NCBI GenBank assembly: GCA_017553815.1
Contig: JAFZJT010000208.1
Span: 1 to 28,708, forward strand
DNA: 28,708 nt
From: Clostridia bacterium
Lineage (GTDB): Bacteria > Bacillota_A > Clostridia > Christensenellales > CAG-138
Direction: 5' to 3'
Shown: positions 7,495 to 15,630 of the stretch, one piece after another
How positions within the stretch are numbered: the first letter of the stretch is position 1
Layout: every line of letters starts with the position of its first letter
Translations under genes and position numbers: made by a program
The notes under the pieces: model-generated
Databases searched by the model: none
Told to the model about the DNA's origin: nothing
What the model saw: only the letters and a program-made list of their open reading frames with translations

Positions 7495-9690
7495 ATGAAG
7501 AAATTTATCGCACTGGTACTCGCTGCGATCATGGCGCTTTCCATGGTAGCAGCATGCACCACCAAGGATCAGGGTGACAACACCCCCGATCCGACCACGA
7601 ACGCACCCACGGATCCCACCACCGTTCCCGGGGATCCCACCCAGCCTCCCGTAGACGAGACTGAGGTTCCCGTAGAGGCAACCCCCATCGTTCGTCCCAG
7701 CAGCTACGTTCGCGCTGAAGACGAAGAGATCTACAACATGGTTCTCGGCGAGTACGAAGAGCTCATGGCAAAGGCAGCCGCAGGCAAGACCCCCGATGAG
7801 AAGTTCGTTCTCTACGCTCAGGCGGAAGCTTTCCTGCTCAGCACCGGCGTTATGATCCCCACCACCACCCAGGGCGGTAACTACGCTATCACCCGTATCG
7901 CTCCCCGCAGCATCCCCTATGCTAACTGGGGCAACGATGACGATCGTATCCACAGCATCGTAATCGCGAGCGACTTCATCAAGAAGGAAGACCGCGCCGA
8001 GATGCTCGAGATGTGGTCCAAGGCTATGGCAGGCGAAGGCACCTATGACCCCGCCGCATACCTCACCGGCAAGGGCTACACCCTCGTAAATGAGTACGCA
8101 ACCACCTTCTCCACCGCTCCCGTCACCCTTGACTGGCTGAACACCAGCTCCCAGGCTGACACCGAGATCACCGTCAACACCGTTGAAGGTCTCGTTGAGT
8201 ACAACAACCTCGGCCAGCTCAAGCCCGCTCTTGCAGAGAGCTGGGAAGAGTCCGCTGACGGCCTCACCTACACCTTCCACATCCGCAAGGGCGTGAAGTG
8301 GTACACCTCCGAAGGTCGCGAGGTCGCAGAAGTTACCGCTCATGACTTTGTTGCGGGCTTCCAGCACATGCTCGACTGCGCTGCAGGTCTTGAGTTCCTC
8401 GTAGACGGTAAGGTCGCAGGCGTTACCGCTTACCTCGAGGACGGCGGCAGCTTCGACGCGGTTGGCTACAAGGCAACCGACGACTACACCCTCGTTGTTA
8501 CCCTTGAGCAGCCCACCACCTACTTCATGACCATGCTCACCTACTCCTGCTTCCTCCCCATCTGCAAGAGCTTCTATGAGAGCCGCGGCGGTGTTTACGG
8601 AATCGACGAGTATGCTGATGCAGTTCAGGACACCACCAAGTACACCTACGGTCTGAACACCGACGTTTCTTCCCAGGTTTACTGCGGTCCCTTCCTTCTC
8701 CAGAAGCTCCAGCCCACCTCCGAGATCCTCGTTGTTAAGAATGAGAACTACTGGAATGTCGACAACGTAACCATCAACTCCATCAAGTGGATCTTTGACG
8801 ACGGTTCCAACCCCCTTGCTTTCTACAATGACACCGTAAACGGCGTTTACCCCGGCTGCTCCCTCGGCGCTACCAACGGTCTTCTTGAGCAGGCTAAGAA
8901 GGACGGCAACTTCGATAAGTACGGCTACGTTACCGACACCACCTCCACCAGCTACTTCGGCGGTCTGAACCTCAACCGCGGTACCTTCCAGCTTGAGAGC
9001 GGCGCTTGCGCTTCCATCAAGACCGAGGATATGATGATCGATACCCATATCGCAATGCTGAACCAGAACTTCCGTCTTGCGGTACAGTACGCTTTCGATA
9101 AGGCCACCTACAACGCTGTTTCCAAGGGCGAAGAGCTCAAGCTCACCTCCCTGCGCAACATGTACACCCAGCCCGAGTTCGTCTTCATCTCCGAAGACCA
9201 GACCGACGAAGAGGGTCACACCTTCCCCGCCGGTACCTTCTACGGCGACATGGTTCAGTACTATGTAACCAACAGGTACAACATGCCCATCGACGTTCAT
9301 GACGGCGTAAACGGTTGGTTCCATCCCACCGAGGCTAAGCAGCACCTTGAGAAGGCTATCGAGGAGCTCGGCGATGCTGTCAACTGGCCCATCCATATCG
9401 ACGTTGTTTACCTTGGCACCTCCGAGAGCAACACCAACCAGGCCAATGCTTACAAGGCAAAGATCGAGGAGACCCTCGGCGCAGACCGCGTTGTTGTTGA
9501 TCTGATCAAGGCTGAGAACACCGATGACTTCTATCCCTGCGGCTATCGTGCATCCAACGGTGAAGCCGGTAACTTCGATATGTTCTACGGCTCCGGTTGG
9601 GGTCCCGACTACGGCGATCCTTCCACCTACCTTGAGACATTCCTCGGCATGAACAAGGGTTACATGACCAAGGTTATCGGTCTCTTCTAA
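7495..9690 (+). CDS. oppA: Oligopeptide-binding lipoprotein (SBP family 5), apparently circularly permuted
   Basis: This is the extracytoplasmic receptor of the peptide importer, 731 residues. AGGAGG lies 6 nt before the ATG, and a lipoprotein signal ends in MVAAC (Cys21), followed by a Thr/Pro linker to about residue 70. Residues 73-180, including PDEKFVLYAQAEAFLLSTGV, MIPTTTQGGNYAITRIAP and NWGNDDDR, resemble the C-terminal segment of AmiA/AliA-type proteins, in which an aligned 'RYE.FA.AEAWL...VIP' block ends the chain. The usual N-terminal part (TLDWLNTSSQADTE, EGLVEYNNLG, ALAESWE...GLTYTFHIRKGVKW) starts only near residue 194. The protein stops soon after GWGPDYGDPSTYL (701-713), where the C-terminal segment would normally follow. 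The order therefore looks permuted. Hairpins follow the stop, a common way to make more receptor than permease. Family is sure; permutation is a strong inference. Confidence 0.92.
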   Translation: MKKFIALVLAAIMALSMVAACTTKDQGDNTPDPTTNAPTDPTTVPGDPTQPPVDETEVPVEATPIVRPSSYVRAEDEEIYNMVLGEYEELMAKAAAGKTPDEKFVLYAQAEAFLLSTGVMIPTTTQGGNYAITRIAPRSIPYANWGNDDDRIHSIVIASDFIKKEDRAEMLEMWSKAMAGEGTYDPAAYLTGKGYTLVNEYATTFSTAPVTLDWLNTSSQADTEITVNTVEGLVEYNNLGQLKPALAESWEESADGLTYTFHIRKGVKWYTSEGREVAEVTAHDFVAGFQHMLDCAAGLEFLVDGKVAGVTAYLEDGGSFDAVGYKATDDYTLVVTLEQPTTYFMTMLTYSCFLPICKSFYESRGGVYGIDEYADAVQDTTKYTYGLNTDVSSQVYCGPFLLQKLQPTSEILVVKNENYWNVDNVTINSIKWIFDDGSNPLAFYNDTVNGVYPGCSLGATNGLLEQAKKDGNFDKYGYVTDTTSTSYFGGLNLNRGTFQLESGACASIKTEDMMIDTHIAMLNQNFRLAVQYAFDKATYNAVSKGEELKLTSLRNMYTQPEFVFISEDQTDEEGHTFPAGTFYGDMVQYYVTNRYNMPIDVHDGVNGWFHPTEAKQHLEKAIEELGDAVNWPIHIDVVYLGTSESNTNQANAYKAKIEETLGADRVVVDLIKAENTDDFYPCGYRASNGEAGNFDMFYGSGWGPDYGDPSTYLETFLGMNKGYMTKVIGLF

Positions 9691-9717
9691 TTCGACTTAA
9701 GCGGTTATTCCCGCATG

Positions 9718-9750
9718 GCATATAGGGGGGGGCAACCCCCTATATGCTTA
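9718..9750 (+). terminator. Hairpin after the binding-protein gene (partial terminator or mRNA stabiliser)
   Basis: A perfect 12-bp stem GCATATAGGGGG/CCCCCTATATGC with loop GGGCAA starts 28 nt after the stop codon. It is followed by TTATC, not a full U-tract, so partial read-through into the permease genes is likely. That fits the usual need for excess binding protein. Confidence 0.7.
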
Positions 9751-9784
9751 TCAGGAGTAATTAACTGTTATCATCATTTCCCCC

Positions 9785-9819
9785 TTTCTTTAAGCCCAAC
9801 GCTTTAGGGCTCAAAGAAA
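9785..9819 (+). other. Second hairpin in the SBP-permease gap
   Basis: TTTCTTT-A-AGCCC pairs with GGGCT-C-AAAGAAA, giving 7 + 5 bp around a single A/C mismatch and a 9-nt loop. It may be a further attenuator or processing site. The rest of the 236-nt gap has no gene and ends with a small ACGGC/GCCGT hairpin (9895-9909) just before the permease start. Confidence 0.6.
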
Positions 9820-9926
9820 TGCCTTGAAAACCGCGCTGCTTTCACTTTTTGCGCACGTCAAGACCATATCAAAATTTTTAATGAGAGGGAGATTACGGCA
9901 AACAGCCGTACTCATAGTAACAGCTT

Positions 9927-11519
9927 ATGGGTAAATATTTGCTTAAGCGCATACTTTTCTCCATCTTTTCGCTTGTCGTGGTCATTGGCATCGTTATGTT
10001 GCTCGTTTATTCGCTTATCAAACGAAGCGTTATCTTCCAGACGGACGATATGTGGACTAAGAAGAATCTCAACGAGCGCACGATGTATGAGTACACCATG
10101 TATCAGAAATACGGGTATCTCACCTTCGTTGACTACGGCAGCTTTTTGAAAGAAAAGTACACCGAAAAATACGGCGACAGCTATGAAAGCCAAGCCGACT
10201 ACATCGCCGATCGCGACGCACTCAAGAAGCCCGACGCCTATGAATCCAACGCAAGCGTTCAGGAGTTCAAGACCAAGTACGATGGCGATGACATCGTCTA
10301 TCTGAAGCCGGAGACCTATTCAAACGGCAGTATGAAGCCCGGCGGAAGGCCCTATCTTCTTGCCGTTCATGAAAAATCCGTTTTTTCAAGACTTTGGAAT
10401 TATTTCACCGGCCTGATCACCGTTGAGCATAAGGGCATGGTTCAGGACGAAAACCTTACCGATCGCTACGTGCGCTTCGAGAAGGATCCCTATTCCTGGG
10501 CAGGCTTTGCGCTCGTAGGTTCGGGCACACAGCATAAATACCTGCTGTATTTTGATGAACGATTCCCGTTCATTCATCAGAATCTCTTCCATTTCAATTT
10601 CGGTACATCCTATACGACATATCGCGGACAGGAGATCACCACCGTTATTTCGGATGCTACCGGCGATCTTAACAAGACCCTTCAGCAGTTCCCCGCAAAG
10701 ATCGGGACCGATGAACGGGAAGAGACCGCTATCGATTTCCATTCGCTGCAATATAATGCCTCCGGCACGACCAGCCCGGCGGATAAAGAGAACTATACCG
10801 ACAACTACACCGTTGCTTCCTTCAAGAGAACGGGTCTTTCCATGCTCGGCAACTCCTTTGTTATCGGTCTTGCATCGGTCTTCATCTCCTACGCGATCGG
10901 CGTTTCCGTCGGTATCCTGATGTCGCGTAAGAAGGATAAGCTCATCGATAAGGTCGGCAAGGGCTACATCGTATTCATGTCGTCCGTTCCGTCGCTTGCA
11001 TACATCTTCATCGTTGCTGCGATCGGTACAAGTCTTCTCGGCATCCCCCTCAAGTTCGCAAGCTTCCCGCCCGAGAAGAGGCTTCTTGCGTACATCCTTC
11101 CCACCATCTCGCTTTCACTCGGCTCGATCGGCTCGCTCATGAAGTGGACCCGCCGCTACATGATCGACCAGATGAACTCCGACTACGTCAAGTTCGCCCG
11201 CGCCGAAGGTATGAGCGAGAAGGAGATCTACAATAAGCATATCGCCAGAAACGCGTTCATCTATCTCATCCACGGCATCCCGTCCAGCATTCTCTTCTGC
11301 TTGACCGGCGCCCTGATGACCGAGCGCGTGTACGGCGTTCCCGGTGTTGGCGGTCTTCTTATCAACGCCATCACGCTGCACGACAACGCGGTTATCGTAG
11401 CTATGGTCGCGATCATGACCACGATCGCCATCGTCGGTCAGATCCTCGGCGACCTGCTGCTTGCCAAGTACGACCCGCGTATTTCCCTCTCTTCTGACAG
11501 TGGCGGAGGTAGAAAGTAA
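9927..11519 (+). CDS. oppB: Peptide ABC transporter permease, AmiC/OppB type
   Basis: This is one of two membrane subunits forming the peptide channel, 530 residues. TM1 is at about 8-30, and an extracytoplasmic domain of about 270 residues (31-302) is much larger than in ordinary OppB but typical of the AmiC branch in Gram-positives. About five further membrane spans follow. The cytoplasmic EAA coupling loop reads YVKFARAEGMSEKEIYNKHIARNAF (420-444 region), the site that contacts the ATPases. The start is fixed by an in-frame TAA at 9918-9920, yet no Shine-Dalgarno sequence precedes the ATG; the nearest purine-rich GAGGGAG is about 35 nt upstream, beyond a small hairpin. The stop overlaps the next start (TAATG), so the two permeases are translationally coupled. 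Confidence 0.93.
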   Translation: MGKYLLKRILFSIFSLVVVIGIVMLLVYSLIKRSVIFQTDDMWTKKNLNERTMYEYTMYQKYGYLTFVDYGSFLKEKYTEKYGDSYESQADYIADRDALKKPDAYESNASVQEFKTKYDGDDIVYLKPETYSNGSMKPGGRPYLLAVHEKSVFSRLWNYFTGLITVEHKGMVQDENLTDRYVRFEKDPYSWAGFALVGSGTQHKYLLYFDERFPFIHQNLFHFNFGTSYTTYRGQEITTVISDATGDLNKTLQQFPAKIGTDEREETAIDFHSLQYNASGTTSPADKENYTDNYTVASFKRTGLSMLGNSFVIGLASVFISYAIGVSVGILMSRKKDKLIDKVGKGYIVFMSSVPSLAYIFIVAAIGTSLLGIPLKFASFPPEKRLLAYILPTISLSLGSIGSLMKWTRRYMIDQMNSDYVKFARAEGMSEKEIYNKHIARNAFIYLIHGIPSSILFCLTGALMTERVYGVPGVGGLLINAITLHDNAVIVAMVAIMTTIAIVGQILGDLLLAKYDPRISLSSDSGGGRK

Positions 11520-12496
11520 TGAGCGACGAAAAGAACAATGTGATCAATCCTACCGATGGGGCGGATCTCGGTTTCGACGTCGTCGGCAACGACGCCATAT
11601 CGTCCGAAAAGATAATCGCACCCCGTTATTCCTACTGGAAATCCGTTTTCCGTGTGTTCTTCAAAAAGAAGAGCAATATCTTCCTCATCGCGCTGTTCGT
11701 GCTGATGATATTCTCCGCGATCGTAGTTCCGCTGATTTGCAAGTACGATCCGACGGAAAACGTTACCAATGCTTCCGCGTACAACCTCAGCCCGAAGAAG
11801 GCGATGGATATGTTCGGAACCTCTTTCAAGTGGCTGCTCGGCTCGGGTCCTCAGGGCAACTCCATCATGTATAATATCTTCGCCGGCGCGCGCACCTCGC
11901 TGCTTCTTGCGGTCGTTTGTGCGGCGATCAACATGACGATCGGTATTATTCTCGGCGCTGTTTGGGGCTTCAACAAGAAGCTGGACGCCATCATCATCCC
12001 CATCTACAACATCATTGCGAACGTTCCGTTCATCCTCGTCGTCGCCGTTCTTATCTATGTTATTGGCTCCGGCTTCTGGAACATGGTTTTCGCGATGACT
12101 ATCACCGGCTGGCTCGGCGTTGCGTTCTTCTTCAGAACGCAGGTCATGATCATCCGCGACCGTGAGTATTCGCTGGCTTCAAAGTGTCTTGGCACTCCCA
12201 CGCTCAGGATCGTTTCCAAAAACATCCTCCCGTTCCTCACCAGCGTTATCGTTACCCTGCTCGCGACCGAGGTGCCCTCGTACATTGGTCTTGAGACCTA
12301 CATGTCCTTCATCGGCATCGGTCTGAGCGCAGAGGTTCCGTCCCTCGGCCGAATGATATCCGCCGCGCAGACGGCATTCATTACCTACCCATGGGAATTC
12401 TGGCCCCCCGTTATCTACGCCGCTATGCTGACCATCATACTCTTCCTTCTCGGTCAGAACCTTGCGGATGCAACGGATCCGAAGACCCACATGTAA
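11519..12496 (+). CDS. oppC: Peptide ABC transporter permease, AmiD/OppC type
   Basis: This is the second membrane subunit, 325 residues, the normal length. A cytoplasmic N-terminal tail of about 50 residues precedes TM1 (54-73). A short outer segment with GTSFKWLLGSGPQGNS, the place where OppC proteins carry G-T-D-xx-G-R-D-xx-S, leads to five more spans. The EAA loop reads YSLASKCLGTPTLRIVSKNILP (217-238 region). GGAGG (11505-11509) sits inside the end of oppB, and the ATG overlaps the oppB stop by one base. The acidic GTD..GRD positions are altered (F and K instead), a mild divergence within the family. Confidence 0.93.
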   Translation: MSDEKNNVINPTDGADLGFDVVGNDAISSEKIIAPRYSYWKSVFRVFFKKKSNIFLIALFVLMIFSAIVVPLICKYDPTENVTNASAYNLSPKKAMDMFGTSFKWLLGSGPQGNSIMYNIFAGARTSLLLAVVCAAINMTIGIILGAVWGFNKKLDAIIIPIYNIIANVPFILVVAVLIYVIGSGFWNMVFAMTITGWLGVAFFFRTQVMIIRDREYSLASKCLGTPTLRIVSKNILPFLTSVIVTLLATEVPSYIGLETYMSFIGIGLSAEVPSLGRMISAAQTAFITYPWEFWPPVIYAAMLTIILFLLGQNLADATDPKTHM

Positions 12497-12512
12497 TAGG
12501 AGGACTTGATCT

Positions 12513-14594
12513 ATGGACAACAATACTGATAAAAAAGTCCTTCTGTCGCTCAAGGATGTTGAAGTCAAATTCAACGTTCGCGGCCGAATCCTGACCGCTA
12601 TCCGCCGCGTTTCGCTCGATATCTACGAGAACGAATCGCTCGCGATAGTCGGAGAATCCGGCTCCGGCAAATCTGTTCTTACCAAGACCTTTGCCGGCAT
12701 GCTCGAGACCAACGGCTTCATCTCCAACGGCACGATCATCTTCTCCGATGACGAAATCTCCGAGACAGCCGTTGAGCTCACCGGAAGAAACAAGAGCACG
12801 CTCAAGTATTACACCGACATGCTCAACAAGAACTCCGTGCTTGAGCGCGGCGCCGCCGAGTTCAACGCAATGGAGGAGAAGAAGCGCGAGATCCAGGCTG
12901 CGCAGTCCCTCAGTCAGGATGAGGAGGCGGATTTCAACGCCCGCATCAAGTCCCTTAAGGACAGCGCCGTCGATAAAAACAACTATCTCCAGACCCTCGA
13001 TCACCGCAACCACGAGGATGCGATCGAGATGGAAAAGATCAAGAAGGAGATAGCTAAGTTCAATTCCGACCGCGAGGCGATCGAGGCGGAGATGAAGGCG
13101 CTTATCGAAAAGCGCAAGGCCGCCTATTCATCCGATACCGCGCGCGCCGCAAAGGATCAGGAGGAGCTCAAAAAGCTCGCCGCTCTGCGCAGCGAGAAGC
13201 TCGCCAAGCAGGACGATCCGAAGAACCCCGACGGTCTCTCCGATGAGGTCATAGCGCGCAACGAGAAGATCGCCAAGGAGCTTCTGCTCTCCACCGCGAG
13301 ATACCCCGTGAAGGAGCAGCTCAAGTTCCGCCGCAAGCTCGACAAGGCGTTCAACGTTGCAATGAGCACCGGCGAGAATCTGAACGATCCCGAGGTTCTC
13401 AACAATATCTTCGAGGTCGCGACCTTCCGCGTAGAGTATCGCGGAACAGAGGAGATCGCCGAGAAGGAGCTTCAGGCAGCCGCAGTTAAGCTGAAGGAGA
13501 TCAAAAAGCTCGAAGCGCAGATCGCTAAGGCCGAGGTCAAGATCTCTAAGCTCGAGGCCAAGAAGAGCAAGAGCGCTTCCGACGCATCCAAGATCGAGGC
13601 ATTAAGGGGCGAGGTCGATTCCTGCTCCGCAAAGGTCAAAGCCGAGAAGGCCAAGCTTGAGGCCGAAAAGAAGAGGCGTCTTGATGCCGTTAAGAACGGC
13701 ACCGCCAAGCGTGAAGCAAACAGCGGCGAGCCGACCGTGCAGATCCTGCACGGCTACGCGATCATCGACTGCGCCAAGGTCAAGTACACCAACGACTGGC
13801 AGCGCATCCGCGGTCGCCGCATAGCGACGGTCTTCCAGGATCCGATGACCTCCCTCAACCCGGTCATAACGATCGGCAAGCAGATACAGAACGTTATCCT
13901 CAAGCATCAGGATTGTTCCCACGAGGAGGCGAAGCGCCGCACAATCGACATCATGGCGAAGGTCGGCATCCCGAATCCCGAGAAGCGTTTCGACGACTAC
14001 CCCTTCGAGTATTCCGGCGGTATGCGTCAGAGGATCGTTATCGCGATCGCGCTCTCCTGTCAGCCGAAGATCCTGATCTGCGACGAGCCCACCACCGCGC
14101 TTGACGTTACCATTCAGGCGCAGATCATCAGACTCATCAAGGATCTTCAGCATGAGCTTGGCTACACCACCGTATACATCACGCACGACCTCGGCGTCGT
14201 TGCGAACGTTGCGGAGCGCGTGGCGGTTCTGTACGCGGGTCAGATCGTAGAACTCGGCACCGTTGAAGAGGTGTTCTACGATCCGCGTCATCCGTACACC
14301 TGGGCGCTGCTCTCGAGTCTGCCGCAGCTCTGCGAAAAGGGCTCCGACCTGTTCTCGATAGCGGGCACTCCGCCTTCGCTGTACAACAAGATCAAGGGCG
14401 ACGCTTTCGCTCCGAGAAACCAGTACGCAATGGCGATCGATCTCAAGGAGGAGCCTCCGATGTTCAAGATCACCGACACGCACTACGCGAAGACCTGGCT
14501 TCTCGACCCGCGCGCACCGAAGGTCGAAATTCCGCAAAACATTCAGAATCTGCATGAGAAGATGCTCAAATCTCATGTTGATTACAAGGCATAA
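12513..14594 (+). CDS. oppD: Peptide ABC transporter ATPase, AmiE/OppD type, with a ~330-residue insert
   Basis: This cytoplasmic ATPase subunit is 693 residues where relatives have about 320-360. Walker A GESGSGKS is at 48-55, the Q-loop [10 protein letters not shown] at 441-450, the signature YSGGMRQR at 500-507, Walker B LICDEP at 521-526 and the switch His at 558. All catalytic motifs are intact. Residues about 85-420 are an insert rich in Lys, Glu and Ala (for example [20 protein letters not shown], 331-350) with heptad-like spacing, so probably antiparallel coiled coil. It enters the beta-subdomain and leaves just before [18 protein letters not shown], where normal sequence resumes. The C-terminal region FAPRNQYAM...[17 protein letters not shown] lacks the four cysteines of the Fe-S type OppD, as in AmiE. 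AGGAGG is 9 nt before the ATG. Confidence 0.93.
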   Translation: MDNNTDKKVLLSLKDVEVKFNVRGRILTAIRRVSLDIYENESLAIVGESGSGKSVLTKTFAGMLETNGFISNGTIIFSDDEISETAVELTGRNKSTLKYYTDMLNKNSVLERGAAEFNAMEEKKREIQAAQSLSQDEEADFNARIKSLKDSAVDKNNYLQTLDHRNHEDAIEMEKIKKEIAKFNSDREAIEAEMKALIEKRKAAYSSDTARAAKDQEELKKLAALRSEKLAKQDDPKNPDGLSDEVIARNEKIAKELLLSTARYPVKEQLKFRRKLDKAFNVAMSTGENLNDPEVLNNIFEVATFRVEYRGTEEIAEKELQAAAVKLKEIKKLEAQIAKAEVKISKLEAKKSKSASDASKIEALRGEVDSCSAKVKAEKAKLEAEKKRRLDAVKNGTAKREANSGEPTVQILHGYAIIDCAKVKYTNDWQRIRGRRIATVFQDPMTSLNPVITIGKQIQNVILKHQDCSHEEAKRRTIDIMAKVGIPNPEKRFDDYPFEYSGGMRQRIVIAIALSCQPKILICDEPTTALDVTIQAQIIRLIKDLQHELGYTTVYITHDLGVVANVAERVAVLYAGQIVELGTVEEVFYDPRHPYTWALLSSLPQLCEKGSDLFSIAGTPPSLYNKIKGDAFAPRNQYAMAIDLKEEPPMFKITDTHYAKTWLLDPRAPKVEIPQNIQNLHEKMLKSHVDYKA

Positions 14595-14605
14595 GGAGAT
14601 TTCGT

Positions 14606-15559
14606 ATGGACAACACAAACAAAGAAGTATTGCTTTCAATACAAAATCTCGACGTTGTATTCGGCAGGGGAAAGAGGGGCTTCAAGGCTGTCGATAACGT
14701 AAGCTTCGACATCTACAAGGGCGAAACGCTCTCCCTCGTTGGCGAGTCCGGCTCCGGCAAAACCACCATCGGCCGCGCCATAATCAGGATCAACCCCTGC
14801 TCCGCAGGCAAGATCCTCTACAAGGGCAAGCGCATCTCCGGCAAGCTCTCCAGGAAGGAGGATCGCGAGGTTATCCGCAAGATCCAGATGATATTCCAGG
14901 ATCCCGCAGCCTCTTTGAACGAGCGTGCGACCATCGAATACATCATCTCCGAAGGGCTGTACAACTTCCATCTCTATAAGGATGAGAAGGACAGGATGGC
15001 AAAGATCGAGAAGATCACCGAGGAAGTCGGACTTCTGCCCGAGCATCTGACCCGCTATCCGCACGAGTTCTCGGGCGGTCAGCGTCAGCGCGTCGGCCTT
15101 GCAAGATCCATCGTCATGGAGCCCGAATTCATCATCGCCGACGAACCCATCTCCGCGTTGGACGTTTCGATCCGTGCGCAGGTTCTGAACCTGCTTGAAA
15201 GGTTCAAGAAGGAGAGGGGACTCACTTATCTCTTCATCGCGCATGACCTTTCGATCGTTCGCTTCATCAGCGACCGTATCGTGGTTATCTACAAGGGCAG
15301 GATCATGGAGATCGCGGAGACCGAGGAGCTCTTCCACTATCCGCTGCATCCCTACACCAAGTCCCTCATGAGCGCGATCCCCGTGCCCGATCCGCGTATC
15401 GAGAAAAACAAGCAGCTCTTCGTTTACGACACGAAGATCCACGACTACTCCACCGAGCAGCCCGAGCTTGTGGACATCGGAAACGGTCACTTCGTTTTCG
15501 GAAGCCCTTCCGAGATCGAGAAGTACAAGAAGATTCGCGCGGAAGCACCGATCCAATAA
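14606..15559 (+). CDS. oppF: Peptide ABC transporter ATPase, AmiF/OppF type
   Basis: This is the second ATPase of the importer, 317 residues, normal length. It carries Walker A GESGSGKT (46-53), Q-loop [14 protein letters not shown] (97-110), signature FSGGQRQR (155-162), Walker B IIADEP (176-181), D-loop SALD (183-186) and switch His213, followed by the oligopeptide-type C-terminal extension with [14 protein letters not shown]. No insert is present, in contrast to its partner. The Shine-Dalgarno AAGGAG (14593-14598) overlaps the oppD stop codon, so translation is likely coupled. A strong terminator follows. Confidence 0.95.
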   Translation: MDNTNKEVLLSIQNLDVVFGRGKRGFKAVDNVSFDIYKGETLSLVGESGSGKTTIGRAIIRINPCSAGKILYKGKRISGKLSRKEDREVIRKIQMIFQDPAASLNERATIEYIISEGLYNFHLYKDEKDRMAKIEKITEEVGLLPEHLTRYPHEFSGGQRQRVGLARSIVMEPEFIIADEPISALDVSIRAQVLNLLERFKKERGLTYLFIAHDLSIVRFISDRIVVIYKGRIMEIAETEELFHYPLHPYTKSLMSAIPVPDPRIEKNKQLFVYDTKIHDYSTEQPELVDIGNGHFVFGSPSEIEKYKKIRAEAPIQ

Positions 15560-15572
15560 TCTTATCAAAAAG

Positions 15573-15605
15573 CACAGCCGATCGCTCAAGCGGTCGGCTG
15601 TGTTT
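15573..15605 (+). terminator. Terminator after oppF
   Basis: A 12-bp stem beginning CACAGCCGA and closing TCGGCTGTG (one T-G pair, loop CTCAAG) is followed by TTTGT. It lies between oppF and the ApbE-like gene, so that gene is reached only by read-through or from an unseen promoter. Confidence 0.75.
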
Positions 15606-15630
15606 GTAGGAAAAAGCAAGGAAGTTTATT

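Noticed and set aside
7477..9396. Long minus-strand open frame opposite the binding-protein gene
   Set aside because: It is a codon-bias shadow: low-complexity Val/Gly/Leu composition, no ribosome site, and fully covered by a well-supported lipoprotein gene.
12762..13770. A separate gene inserted into oppD
   Set aside because: The frame is continuous across both junctions, there is no internal stop, and the normal ABC sequence resumes in phase.
14341..14520. Loss of the four C-terminal cysteines of OppD as a defect
   Set aside because: The replacing sequence ([17 protein letters not shown]) matches the AmiE branch of Gram-positives, which lacks the Fe-S cysteines, so it is a branch feature and not damage.
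13602..14639. Minus-strand open frame opposite oppD
   Set aside because: It is antisense to intact ABC motifs and has no start signals of its own.
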